Shown here: one piece after another, positions 56,194-64,000 of the stretch
Layout: each line of letters opens with the position of its first letter
Numbering within the stretch: the first letter of the stretch is position 1
Assembly (NCBI RefSeq): GCF_013416325.1
Contig: NZ_JACCGK010000002.1
Span: 236,970-300,969 of the forward strand
Source of the DNA: Vreelandella sedimenti
Lineage (GTDB): Bacteria > Pseudomonadota > Gammaproteobacteria > Pseudomonadales > Halomonadaceae
Length of the DNA: 64,000 bases
Reading direction: 5' to 3'
Notes under the pieces: generated by a model
The model's database searches: none
Told to the model about the DNA's origin: nothing
What the model saw: only the letters and a program-made list of their open reading frames with translations
Program-made: the position numbers and the translations under genes

Positions 56194-56865
56194 CTAGAAC
56201 GGCGAGACGTTTAAGAAGAAACGTTGTAGCCACCCCATATGCTGCGCTTCATTAATATAGCCGTCACCAACATACTCAATTCGCGCATCCGCTACCTGAG
56301 TGGAAGGAACGGTGTTTTGAGCGGTAATCGTACGTGGGTTAACCACGCCGGAAAAACGAATAAACTCAGTTCCCTGATTGATGGCAATTTGCTTCTCGCC
56401 ACGCACACGTAAATTGCCGTTATTCATTACTTCTAACACCGAAACCGTGATCGTACCGGTAAAGGAGTTATTGGCCTGCGACCCGCCACTACCGGTAAAG
56501 TCATTTTCCCCAGAAATATCGTAGCCATACTCGGCAAGCACATCGAGAATATCCGGTAGTTGTGCAAGCTCAAGGCTAGCGCTTCCACTACGGCCCGCAT
56601 TGGATTGCGAATTCTTGCTCGCGCTCACTTCCTCATCCAATACGATGGTCAAAATATCGCCAATTGACCGTGGCCGACGATCTTCAAAAAGTGGCTGATA
56701 ACCTTGCCTTGCCTGGTAAATAGAACCATTGGGGATGGGTGGCGGGCGATCAACAATGCTGATCTGTTCTTGCTCACCCACCACTGAAGCTCTTGGAACT
56801 TGAGCGCAGCCTGCTACAACTAATAAAAAAAGCACCAATCCTGCTAGTGCAATACGACGTGACAT
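56194..56865 (-). CDS. flgH: Flagellar L-ring lipoprotein FlgH
   Basis: A 223-residue outer-membrane ring lipoprotein. The signal peptide ends in a lipobox (LVVAGC) with the lipidated cysteine at about residue 20. Conserved motifs include [20 protein letters not shown] and [18 protein letters not shown]. The ATG at 56865 has GGAG nine bases upstream; an ATG six codons earlier (56883) is possible. Confidence 0.95.
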   Translation of the reverse strand: MSRRIALAGLVLFLLVVAGCAQVPRASVVGEQEQISIVDRPPPIPNGSIYQARQGYQPLFEDRRPRSIGDILTIVLDEEVSASKNSQSNAGRSGSASLELAQLPDILDVLAEYGYDISGENDFTGSGGSQANNSFTGTITVSVLEVMNNGNLRVRGEKQIAINQGTEFIRFSGVVNPRTITAQNTVPSTQVADARIEYVGDGYINEAQHMGWLQRFFLNVSPF

Positions 56866-56921
56866 GCGGTGCAACTCCAGCATAACGCAACCTATAAAGT
56901 AAGCCCGGTGAGTAACAACCG

Positions 56922-57704
56922 TTACAGCTGGCTTAAGCGTGCCAACATTTCATCGCTAGTGGACACCGCTTTGCTATTAATTTCATAGGCTCGCTGGGTC
57001 TGAATCATATTGACCATCTCTTCAACGACATTGACGTTAGATGTTTCCACATACCCTTGGAACAGCCGACCCGCACCATTCATCCCCGGCATATTCTCAT
57101 TGGGCGCTCCAGAGGCTCCCGTCTCTAGATAGAGGTTGCCACCAATACTTTGTAGACCTGCTGGATTGATAAAGGTACTGACGCTGATTTGTCCCACCTC
57201 ATTATCAACCGCAACGCCTGGCTGGCGTACGCTCACCGTGCCATCTTCACCAACATTTACCGACAACGCATTGGCCGGTAAGAAAATGGCAGGTTCAACA
57301 GGGTAGCCATTGGCAGTGACCATTTGACCATTCTCATTAAGCTGAAAACTGCCGTCGCGTGTATAGGCAGTCGTACCATCTGGCATCAACACCTGAAAGA
57401 AACCTTCGCCATTGATCGCGAGATCCCGTGAGTTTTCAGTCTGCTCTAACCCACCTTGAGTATGCAGACGCTCAGTGGCCACGGCTCGCACACCGGTGCC
57501 CACCTGCATGCCAGACGGCAGCCGATCTTGGATATTATTTTGAGCACCGGGTTGACGCATGTTTTGGTATAGCAGATCTTCAAACACTGGACGTGAACGC
57601 TTGAAACCATTGGTACTCACGTTAGCTAGATTGTTCGAAATCACATCTAACTTGGTTTGCTGAGACTCCAAACCCGTTTTAGCTGTCCATAAGGACTTAA
57701 TCAT
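56922..57704 (-). CDS. flgG: Distal rod protein FlgG
   Basis: A 260-residue axial protein, the same length as enteric FlgG. It starts [20 protein letters not shown] with the [13 protein letters not shown] motif and ends [19 protein letters not shown]...AR-type, both family hallmarks. Exported without a cleaved signal. Confidence 0.97.
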   Translation of the reverse strand: MIKSLWTAKTGLESQQTKLDVISNNLANVSTNGFKRSRPVFEDLLYQNMRQPGAQNNIQDRLPSGMQVGTGVRAVATERLHTQGGLEQTENSRDLAINGEGFFQVLMPDGTTAYTRDGSFQLNENGQMVTANGYPVEPAIFLPANALSVNVGEDGTVSVRQPGVAVDNEVGQISVSTFINPAGLQSIGGNLYLETGASGAPNENMPGMNGAGRLFQGYVETSNVNVVEEMVNMIQTQRAYEINSKAVSTSDEMLARLSQL

Positions 57705-57754
57705 AATTATGCTCCCTTGACCGACTGACTTACATCAGCACTGAATGGCCAACA

Positions 57755-58513
57755 TCAACCTTGAATGGATAGAATCCCGTTGGCGCGCTGAGCATTTTCA
57801 TCAGCGGTGCTCAGCACTTTCATCTGCATGTCATAGCGGCGTGCCACATCGATCATTGAGACCATAGCATCGACAGCGCTGACATTACTGCCTTCCAATG
57901 CACCACTCACCAACTTGGCATTTTCGTCGGCAGGCAAGGCCCCTGGCTCACCTTCTTCATTAGGAGGCGCACGAAAGAGCCCGTCCTCCCCGCGCGTCAA
58001 CACGCCCTCTTCAGGCGCCACCAGCTTAATTCGGCCTACCTCGACCAGTGCTTCCGGCCCTACACCTTCGGGAATGGCACTAATCGTCCCATCGGCGCCA
58101 ATCGATACTTGCGCCCCTTGCGGGATAGCAATGGGGCCACCTTCGCCCATTACTGGTCGCCCAACGCTGAGCAACACCCCGTCACTGTCTATCTGCAGGT
58201 CGCCACGCCGTGTATAGGTTTCAGTACCGTCATTCGCTTGCACTGCCATCCATGCGTCGTCCTGCATAGCGACATCAAGCGTACGCCCGGTATACTCGAC
58301 CGGGCCCTGGGAAAAATCACTGCCAGGCGTGGTGGTCACCGCAGAGGTACGCGTTGCCAGTAACGCTTCGCCCTGAACGGGCACCGCTCGGGCAGCCTGT
58401 AACTGCCCACGAAAACCTGTAGTGCTTACATTCGAGAGGTTGTTACTCACCACCGACTGCTGATCCATAGTGTGCTTAGCACCACTCATGGCGGTATAGA
58501 GCATTCGATCCAC
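57755..58513 (-). CDS. flgF: Proximal rod protein FlgF
   Basis: A 252-residue rod protein. MDRMLYTAMSGAKHTMDQQS start with NLSNVSTTGFRGQL and the SNVSAVDAMVSMIDVARRYD C-terminal motif. The start codon is GTG with AGGAG upstream. Confidence 0.96.
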   Translation of the reverse strand: MDRMLYTAMSGAKHTMDQQSVVSNNLSNVSTTGFRGQLQAARAVPVQGEALLATRTSAVTTTPGSDFSQGPVEYTGRTLDVAMQDDAWMAVQANDGTETYTRRGDLQIDSDGVLLSVGRPVMGEGGPIAIPQGAQVSIGADGTISAIPEGVGPEALVEVGRIKLVAPEEGVLTRGEDGLFRAPPNEEGEPGALPADENAKLVSGALEGSNVSAVDAMVSMIDVARRYDMQMKVLSTADENAQRANGILSIQG

Positions 58514-58544
58514 GGTACTTACTCCTTAACTTAGTGACCGATCA

Positions 58545-59771
58545 TTAAAGGTTAATGATGGTCTGCAGGAGCTCGTCCTGGGTACTGATCGTTTGCGAGT
58601 TAGCCTGATAAGCGCGCTGGGCAATGATCATATCTACTAGCTCGCTTGCCATTTCAACATTGGACGTTTCGACAGCACTCGGCTCAATCATGCCAAGCAA
58701 CCCTGTGCCCGGAGAGCCAACTAATTCTTGGCCTGAAGCGCCTGTGGAAGTCCATAGGTTATCGCCTTCGGGTTTTAGGCCCTCAGGGTTGCGGAAGCTA
58801 ACCAACGCTACTTGTCCAGCAGCGCGGGACTGCTCATTAGAGTAGTTGCGCATAATCGTACCATCGCTTTCGATAGTAATCCCCACCAAAGCACCTGATG
58901 TATAACCGTCTTGTACCGTATTATTAACCGTTGAGTCATTCGCAAATTGGGTTGAACCCTCAAAACTCATTGCAACATTTAATTCCTCTAACGGGTTACC
59001 AGCCCCAAACTCAACGTCGTCAAACACCGCAGCATTGGTATTATCCGCTTGAAGCGTTCCATTCTGATTAAATACTAAGCTCCCTAGGTCGACATCATAG
59101 TTGCCCCCACCGGCTGGCCCGCCAGACATACGCCCGTTAACGGCCCATTGATTGTCAGCACTTTTTGTAAAATATAGTGAGAGGTTTCGTGCGTTACCCT
59201 GAGAGTCAAATACGGTGGCGTTAGTAGAATAGTTATAAGTGTTGGGGTTTTCTGCATCAAAAGGAGTTGTAGCAACATCAATAATCGGCTGCCCTGAGTC
59301 CAAATTTAAAGATACATCTAGCTCAGTGGTTGCGTTAGCTTGTAGGTCACCTGGTGGCACCTGCATCGGCTGCACATTACCACCAGCCTGCACATTACCC
59401 TCTGCATCTGCAGGATAGCCCATTATTTGGGCACCCTGGGCATTAACTAAACGGCCATCTGACGTCATGGTTAGCTGGCCGTTACGGGAGTAGCCCACTT
59501 CGCCATTTGTTTGCTGGAAACGAAAGAAGCCTTCGCCCGCAATGGCGAGATCCATATTGCGATTAGTGGATTCCACATTACCTTGGCTAAAATTCTGCAG
59601 CACCGTAGAAGTACGAACACCAAGCCCGATGCGCGATTCAGCATATACATCAGCAAACTGGACGTTAGAACTTTTAAAACCAACCGTCTGCGAGTTGGCA
59701 ATATTGTTACCCACCGCACCTAATTTTTGTTGCTGTGCGCTTAGACCACTGAGTGCTTGTGAAAAGCTCAT
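58545..59771 (-). CDS. flgE: Flagellar hook protein FlgE
   Basis: A 408-residue hook subunit (Salmonella 403). Conserved N terminus (SFSQALSGLSAQQQKLGAVG, NSQTVGFKSSN) and C terminus (ETSNVEMASELVDMIIAQRA). Variable surface domain in the middle. Operon with flgD and flgF. Confidence 0.97.
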   Translation of the reverse strand: MSFSQALSGLSAQQQKLGAVGNNIANSQTVGFKSSNVQFADVYAESRIGLGVRTSTVLQNFSQGNVESTNRNMDLAIAGEGFFRFQQTNGEVGYSRNGQLTMTSDGRLVNAQGAQIMGYPADAEGNVQAGGNVQPMQVPPGDLQANATTELDVSLNLDSGQPIIDVATTPFDAENPNTYNYSTNATVFDSQGNARNLSLYFTKSADNQWAVNGRMSGGPAGGGNYDVDLGSLVFNQNGTLQADNTNAAVFDDVEFGAGNPLEELNVAMSFEGSTQFANDSTVNNTVQDGYTSGALVGITIESDGTIMRNYSNEQSRAAGQVALVSFRNPEGLKPEGDNLWTSTGASGQELVGSPGTGLLGMIEPSAVETSNVEMASELVDMIIAQRAYQANSQTISTQDELLQTIINL

Positions 59772-59840
59772 GATGTTCCCCTAAGAAAGCTGTGTTTAAT
59801 CAAATGCTGTGGTTAATTAATTGCTGTTTTTAATCAACAA

Positions 59841-60530
59841 TTAAAGAATTTGTTTAACGTCATTCAGATTGATTTGACCGTAAATAGCGCCCAAATCCAG
59901 CCGAACACTGCCACTACCGTCATTAGGCGTAACGCTGTTTACTACAGCGTACTGCAAAGCTGTGGATTCGATTTTTTCACCTTCAGCGTCGGTCGCTTCT
60001 AATTGAACCGAATATCGACCACTGGCAGCTGCTTCTTTCTGCTCATTGAGACCGTCCCACTGGAAAGATTGAACGCCTGCATCTAGCGCTTTGAGGTCAA
60101 GAACTCTAATGACCTGACCACCCTCTCCCACAATCGTCGCTTTAACATTCGCCGCCGGCTCGGCCAGCTCTATGCCAAAGGGCGTGGTGTAAGAATTACC
60201 ATCTTCATCCTGCTCTACTAAAACATCCTTGCCGGAAACCATAACGCCTTTGCCGATTAGACCGCTCGCCTGCAGTGCCTGATTGGCATCCATTTGACTG
60301 GTAATACCTTCTAGCGTGCTATTCAGCTCCTCAATACCACTAACCGTGTTAATTTGCGCTAACTGCGAGGTCATTTCCGAGTTTTCCATCGGATTGAGCG
60401 GATCCTGATTCTGCAATTGCGTAATCAGCAGCGTCATAAAGCTTTCACGCAGCTCATCAGACTGGCGGGCAGAGAGGCCATTAGCACCACCGCCATTTAT
60501 GTTATTCAATACACTCGTATCGACATTCAT
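59841..60530 (-). CDS. flgD: Hook cap protein FlgD
   Basis: A 229-residue scaffold for hook assembly. The N-terminal FlgD signature (LLITQLQNQDPLNPMENSEM) is at about 33-52, followed by the Tudor/Ig-like C-terminal part ending in LGAIYGQINLNDVKQIL. 3 bp from flgC. Confidence 0.96.
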   Translation of the reverse strand: MNVDTSVLNNINGGGANGLSARQSDELRESFMTLLITQLQNQDPLNPMENSEMTSQLAQINTVSGIEELNSTLEGITSQMDANQALQASGLIGKGVMVSGKDVLVEQDEDGNSYTTPFGIELAEPAANVKATIVGEGGQVIRVLDLKALDAGVQSFQWDGLNEQKEAAASGRYSVQLEATDAEGEKIESTALQYAVVNSVTPNDGSGSVRLDLGAIYGQINLNDVKQIL

Positions 60531-60533
60531 GGT

Positions 60534-60944
60534 TTACCCCTCACCCAGTGACAGCGTCTGCATCAACATCTGCTTACTGGTATTAAAGACTTCAACGTTG
60601 GCTTGATAGGAGCGCGAGGCAGAAATCATATTGACCATTTCATGCACCGGCTCAACGTTGGGCTTTGCCACATAACCCTCTTCATCTGCCGCCGGGTGGT
60701 TGGGCATATACTCCATCCTCAGGGGCGAGTCATCTTCCACCACCTCGGTGACGCGCACGCCGCCAACGCCATAGCGGTTACCCTGTGACTGGGTCTCAAA
60801 CATCACCTGCTTGGCTCGATAGGTTTCACCATCAGGCCCGGCAACACTGTCGGCATTGGCCATATTGCTAGCGGTAACATTCATGCGCTGGGATTGGGCA
60901 CTCATTGCCGATCCAGCAATATCAAACGTAGAGAACATCGACAT
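60534..60944 (-). CDS. flgC: Proximal rod protein FlgC
   Basis: A 136-residue rod protein with the axial motif NVTASNMANADSVAGPDGETY and the C-terminal EPVHEMVNMISASRSYQANV. GAGGAG upstream of the ATG. Confidence 0.97.
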   Translation of the reverse strand: MSMFSTFDIAGSAMSAQSQRMNVTASNMANADSVAGPDGETYRAKQVMFETQSQGNRYGVGGVRVTEVVEDDSPLRMEYMPNHPAADEEGYVAKPNVEPVHEMVNMISASRSYQANVEVFNTSKQMLMQTLSLGEG

Positions 60945-60975
60945 CGTGATTAACTCCTCACTAATTTAGACAGGG

Positions 60976-61410
60976 TCACTCGGGCTGCATGGCATTTTTC
61001 AGCCCCTGAATACGGCTATTGAGCATCGTGAGCCCGACTTGATAACGAACAGCGTTATCTGCAAACTGCGTGCGCTCACGATCCATATCAACCGTATTTC
61101 CATCCAAACTAGGCTGGTCGGGAATGCGGTAAAGCAAATCGGGGTTGCCCGCTCCTCGCCATGCGGGGCCTTCTCCAGCAATATGGCTACCAGAAGTACG
61201 CGCTAAAGTCATACCGCCTCCGGTATGGCTAGATGCACTCTGAGTACCGTCTACTGCTTTTTTCAGCTCACTAGCAAAGTCAATGTCACGCGCCTTATAG
61301 TTAGGCGTATCAGCATTGGCGATATTAGCCGCCAACACCTCGTGACGCGCTTGACGTAACCCTACTGCTTGCTGATGAAAATTAAAGGCAGATTCCAGTT
61401 GATCAATCAT
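60976..61410 (-). CDS. flgB: Proximal rod protein FlgB
   Basis: A 144-residue rod protein with the motif RQARHEVLAANIANADTPNYKARD. The ATG at 61410 (MIDQLESAF) has GAGG upstream; the frame is open further but the added 36 residues do not resemble FlgB. First gene of the flgBCDEFGHIJKL operon, divergent from flgA. Confidence 0.96.
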   Translation of the reverse strand: MIDQLESAFNFHQQAVGLRQARHEVLAANIANADTPNYKARDIDFASELKKAVDGTQSASSHTGGGMTLARTSGSHIAGEGPAWRGAGNPDLLYRIPDQPSLDGNTVDMDRERTQFADNAVRYQVGLTMLNSRIQGLKNAMQPE

Positions 61411-61611
61411 GCCGACCCTCGCGTTGAGGCAAAAAATAAAATGGATTTTGTTGATGGTGAAGAATACGTCTGGAGCTGTCAGCCTAAAGCATGGAACAGC
61501 TGGCGTTTCCACCAGCATTTCACGTGATACGGCTACTACCTTTTCGCTACACTGGACGATGAATTCTCCTCGTTACGTTCCTTCTTCAGCTCCCAAGTAA
61601 GCGGCCTCCCC
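61411..61611. other. Divergent flgA/flgB regulatory region
   Basis: 201 bp between divergent operons. It contains an inverted repeat AGCTGT (61474-61479) / ACAGCT (61496-61501). In enterics this region binds FlhDC; a clear FlhDC box could not be aligned by eye. Confidence 0.4.
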
Positions 61612-62328
61612 ATGCTCCGACAGCGCTTTACTAAGCCAAGCACGCTTCGCTTTTGGCAATTAGCCTTCTTCTGGGCAATCCTAAGCGTTACTGCCTTCAC
61701 CAGGATTCAAGCTGATGACGACAAGCTTCTCCAACAAGTGCATCAATTTTTGTACGAAGAGACACAGGCATTAGGCGAGGAAGTGGTCATTGACCTACGG
61801 CCACCCTCTCCGCATTTGCCAGAGTGCGTTCAGCCAGAACCTTTTTTGGCCAACACCAATCAAGCACCCTTGGGCCGCGTTTCCGTTGGGGTGCGTTGCG
61901 GTGAAGATGGCCGGCAAGTTCGCTATTTGCAGGCGCAGATTGATGTCATTGGTGATTATGTGGTGGCAGCCAGGGATATTGAGCGTGGCACACTGATTAC
62001 ATCAAGCATGCTTAGCGAACGCGGGGGCAATCTCGGCGATCTCTCAGCTCAGGCTTTGACCGCTGAAGAGGATATCGTGGGTAAAATAGCTCAGCGCCCT
62101 ATTCGTAGTGGTAGTGTCTTTTTAGCGCATTACTTACAAGCGCCTCATTTAGTTGAACGTGGGCAGCGCGTTACTGTCATAGCTCAAGGCTCTGCCTTCC
62201 GAGTTTCACGCGAAGGCGAAGCACTAGAAAATGGTGCTCTTGGTGAGCAAGTTAGAGTTCGTTTTGGCTCACGAGAAATCATGACTGCTCGTGTCGCCGA
62301 GCGTGGCATTTTGGTAGTGGATTTTTAA
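61612..62328 (+). CDS. flgA: P-ring assembly chaperone FlgA
   Basis: A 238-residue periplasmic chaperone for FlgI. A signal peptide (about 1-34, cleavage before DDDK) is followed by an SAF-type C-terminal domain with VVAARDIERGTLITSSML and the ending VRFGSREIMTARVAERGILVV. No strong ribosome binding site is visible before the ATG. Divergent from flgB as in E. coli. Confidence 0.93.
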   Translation: MLRQRFTKPSTLRFWQLAFFWAILSVTAFTRIQADDDKLLQQVHQFLYEETQALGEEVVIDLRPPSPHLPECVQPEPFLANTNQAPLGRVSVGVRCGEDGRQVRYLQAQIDVIGDYVVAARDIERGTLITSSMLSERGGNLGDLSAQALTAEEDIVGKIAQRPIRSGSVFLAHYLQAPHLVERGQRVTVIAQGSAFRVSREGEALENGALGEQVRVRFGSREIMTARVAERGILVVDF

Positions 62329-62337
62329 TTCGCAGCC

Positions 62338-62364
62338 TAAAGTTGGGCCCAATGCTGCCGATAT
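62338..62364 (+). promoter_or_regulatory. Sigma-28 promoter of flgMN
   Basis: TAAAGTTG (62338-62345), an 11-bp spacer and GCCGATAT (62357-62364) match the FliA consensus with two mismatches. It starts 9 bp after the flgA stop, so flgM can be made both by read-through and from its own late promoter. Confidence 0.88.
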
Positions 62365-62424
62365 ACTGTTATACAAGCTACACTAAGCGCCAAGCGCATC
62401 GACGTTGACGATGAGGCAGACAAC

Positions 62425-62691
62425 GTGAAAATTGATAACATTAATTCGCTATTACGCTCAAGCCAAGCCCAGCAGCGTGATGAACCGCAAAAGGCTGATA
62501 GCGTATCTCCCGTCGCACCGGGCGGCGCAGCTCGCGAATCGACTCAACTGAGCCAATCAAGTATCGATGAATCTCAGGACATCGATACTGCTAAAGTTGA
62601 AGAAATTCGTGATGCTATACGTGAAGGTCGCCTTGAAATGCGCGCCGACCGTATCGCTGAGGGCTTAATTGCTAATCTTAAAGATCTATAA
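62425..62691 (+). CDS. flgM: Anti-sigma-28 factor FlgM
   Basis: An 88-residue protein that binds and inhibits FliA until exported through the finished hook. The disordered Ser/Gln/Ala-rich N terminus begins MKIDNINSLLR; the C-terminal sigma-binding helices include VEEIRDAIREGRLEMRADRI and AEGLI. GTG start with GAGG eight bases upstream. Confidence 0.94.
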   Translation: MKIDNINSLLRSSQAQQRDEPQKADSVSPVAPGGAARESTQLSQSSIDESQDIDTAKVEEIRDAIREGRLEMRADRIAEGLIANLKDL

Positions 62692-62704
62692 GGGGACGCT
62701 GTAA

Positions 62705-63154
62705 ATGAGCCTTGCATCCTTGCTTACCGACCAGCAACAGCGCCTTGAGGCGTTAGTTTCGCTGTTGTCCAGCGAGCAAAATTTATTGACGCAAGGTGAT
62801 ATTGACGGTGATGCATTATCGCAAGTTGCACTAGACAAACAGTCATTATTGGCCGAACTCGAGCGCATTGAGACTGTGCGGCGCAATGTGCAAAAACGCC
62901 TTGGTTATGCCGAAGGCGCAAACGGCGCCAAAGCGGCAGCTCATGATGCTGGCTGCCTGACAGCTTGGGAAAGCTTGCTTGAAAAAAGCGAGCGAGCCGC
63001 GCGCATGAATGAGCTAACGGGCCAGATGCTGTCAGTACGAATGAAGCATAATCAGGCAATGCTCGATTATATTCGTCAAATCGCTGAAAAAACGCTCTAT
63101 AAACCTGATGGACGCAACAGCGCCCAACCTGGCAGAATCAACGCTTCTGCCTGA
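62705..63154 (+). CDS. flgN: FlgK/FlgL chaperone FlgN
   Basis: A 149-residue helical export chaperone for the junction proteins FlgK and FlgL. It has the FlgN-type start LLTDQQQRLEALVSLLSSEQNLL and a C-terminal helix with NELTGQMLSVRMKHNQAML. AGGGGA precedes the ATG; 13 bp after flgM. Confidence 0.93.
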   Translation: MSLASLLTDQQQRLEALVSLLSSEQNLLTQGDIDGDALSQVALDKQSLLAELERIETVRRNVQKRLGYAEGANGAKAAAHDAGCLTAWESLLEKSERAARMNELTGQMLSVRMKHNQAMLDYIRQIAEKTLYKPDGRNSAQPGRINASA

Positions 63155-63227
63155 TACCTCCCTCGACAAGTCCTCAGCATGACGTTTCAATGAAAGCCCA
63201 CTCTCAGCGGCAAATCAAAGGACGATC

Positions 63228-63968
63228 ATGTTCAATTTATTGCCTCATCATTATACAGCGGTGGTTGTAGGCGCATCTGGGGGGATAGGTGCTGCTATTA
63301 TTAATCAGCTACTCTCTTCCTCTCAGGTCGGCCATGTTATTGCTGTAAGCCGCCAACCATCACGAATTGATAATCCCCGCCTTACTCACTTAGTGCTTGA
63401 TGTTTCCCAGGAGGCGGGCAGGCTGACACTTAAGAAAGCGCTGGTCGCCCAGCCAATTCACCTCTTTTTCAATGCCATCGGCACCCTTCATGATGAATCG
63501 CGGCAACTGCTGCCTGAGAAGCGCCTTGATCAGCTTAGCGTTGAAAATCTAGCGCAGATAATGAACATCAATGCATTTACGCCGATATTACTTCTCGCGG
63601 CACTGCAAGACTCTTTCAAAGGGACATACCCTACAGTGGTCGCCAGTCTTTCCGCGCGGGTTGGCTCCATCGAGGATAATCAGCTAGGGGGCTGGTACAG
63701 CTATCGTGCCAGTAAAGCAGCGCATAACATGCTCCTTAAAACGGCATCCATTGAGCTCAAGCGGCTTAATAAGCAGTCCACCGTGCTCTGCCTGCATCCA
63801 GGTACCACTGATACGGCACTCTCCAAACCCTTTCAAGCAAGAGTTCCACACGAGAAGCTATTCACACCCACATTTGTAGCAGAACAGCTGCTAACAGTTA
63901 TCGCCCAGCGAACGCCTGATGATAGCGGTACTTTTTGGGCTTGGGACGGACAACCTATTGAGTGGTGA
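63228..63968 (+). CDS. Short-chain dehydrogenase/reductase
   Basis: A 246-residue NAD(P)-dependent oxidoreductase. The cofactor motif GASGGIG is at about 16-22, the NAxG-type segment is FFNAIGTL, the catalytic serine is in SLSARVGS, and the YxxxK motif is YRASK. The substrate is unknown; it resembles the CsgA/C-factor group in layout. It lies 73 bp after flgN and is probably unrelated to the flagellum. No terminator is visible after its stop within the remaining 32 bp. Confidence 0.85.
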   Translation: MFNLLPHHYTAVVVGASGGIGAAIINQLLSSSQVGHVIAVSRQPSRIDNPRLTHLVLDVSQEAGRLTLKKALVAQPIHLFFNAIGTLHDESRQLLPEKRLDQLSVENLAQIMNINAFTPILLLAALQDSFKGTYPTVVASLSARVGSIEDNQLGGWYSYRASKAAHNMLLKTASIELKRLNKQSTVLCLHPGTTDTALSKPFQARVPHEKLFTPTFVAEQLLTVIAQRTPDDSGTFWAWDGQPIEW

Positions 63969-64000
63969 GGTGTGAGGTTTCTATTCACTATTCACGACTT

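Noticed and set aside
61474..61501. CTGT...ACAG dyad in the flgA/flgB region as an SOS box
   Set aside because: The gap between half sites is 16 bases, not 8, so it is not a LexA operator.
1..64000. CRISPR arrays, tRNA/rRNA genes, insertion sequences, prophage genes
   Set aside because: None seen: no regularly spaced repeats, no tRNA cloverleaf, no transposase or integrase.

Overview
The window is one long, almost gap-free flagellar and chemotaxis locus with a housekeeping block on its left edge and a single oxidoreductase gene on its right edge. Gene content and order suggest a gammaproteobacterium of the Halomonadaceae (Halomonas/Chromohalobacter type). This is inferred from protein character and synteny only; there is no rRNA or other taxonomic marker here.

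Left block (1-8240): a truncated MFS transporter gene divergent from uvrA, then a Crp/Fnr-type regulator, a strong bidirectional terminator, and the split class II ribonucleotide reductase genes nrdJa and nrdJb on the minus strand. A pair of NrdR-box-like sites lies upstream of nrdJa. A small exported protein of unknown function follows.

Region 8251-33414 (all minus strand; transcription runs from high to low coordinates): flhDC, motAB, cheA, cheW, two chemoreceptors, cheR, cheB, a third chemoreceptor, cheY, cheZ, flhB, flhA, flhF, a 190-residue protein where flhG usually sits, flhE, fliA, a second stator pair (motCD type), and a phytochrome-like diguanylate cyclase.

Region 33521-37797 (minus): fliS, fliT, a FliK-like protein, a stand-alone FlhB C-terminal domain (FlhX), and a YcgR-like PilZ protein fused to an HD-GYP-like domain. 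Region 38132-50510: flaG (+), fliE (-), then fliFGHIJK and fliLMNOPQR (+). Region 50608-61410 (minus): flgBCDEFGHIJKL. Region 61612-63154 (+): flgA, flgM, flgN. An SDR oxidoreductase closes the window.

Together these genes encode the type III export gate, basal body, rod, rings, hook, hook-filament junction, two stators, switch complex and a full CheA/W/Y/Z/R/B signalling system. The regulatory genes present are FlhDC, FliA (sigma-28) and FlgM. Four close matches to the sigma-28 consensus precede flaG, flgM, flgK and fliS. Flagellin (fliC) and the filament cap (fliD) are not in the window, although their chaperones and flaG are.

The locus is a mosaic. FlhDC, FlhE, FliT and the fliE/fliF and flgA/flgB divergent layouts are enteric-like, while FlhF and the fliA-motC-motD block resemble pseudomonads. 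The most unusual gene is the one in the flhG position: it keeps the N-terminal DQAxxLR motif by which FlhG activates the FlhF GTPase, but lacks a recognisable MinD-type ATPase P-loop. Two c-di-GMP proteins with altered signature residues (a phytochrome-like GGDEF protein and the PilZ/HD-GYP fusion) are embedded in the locus.
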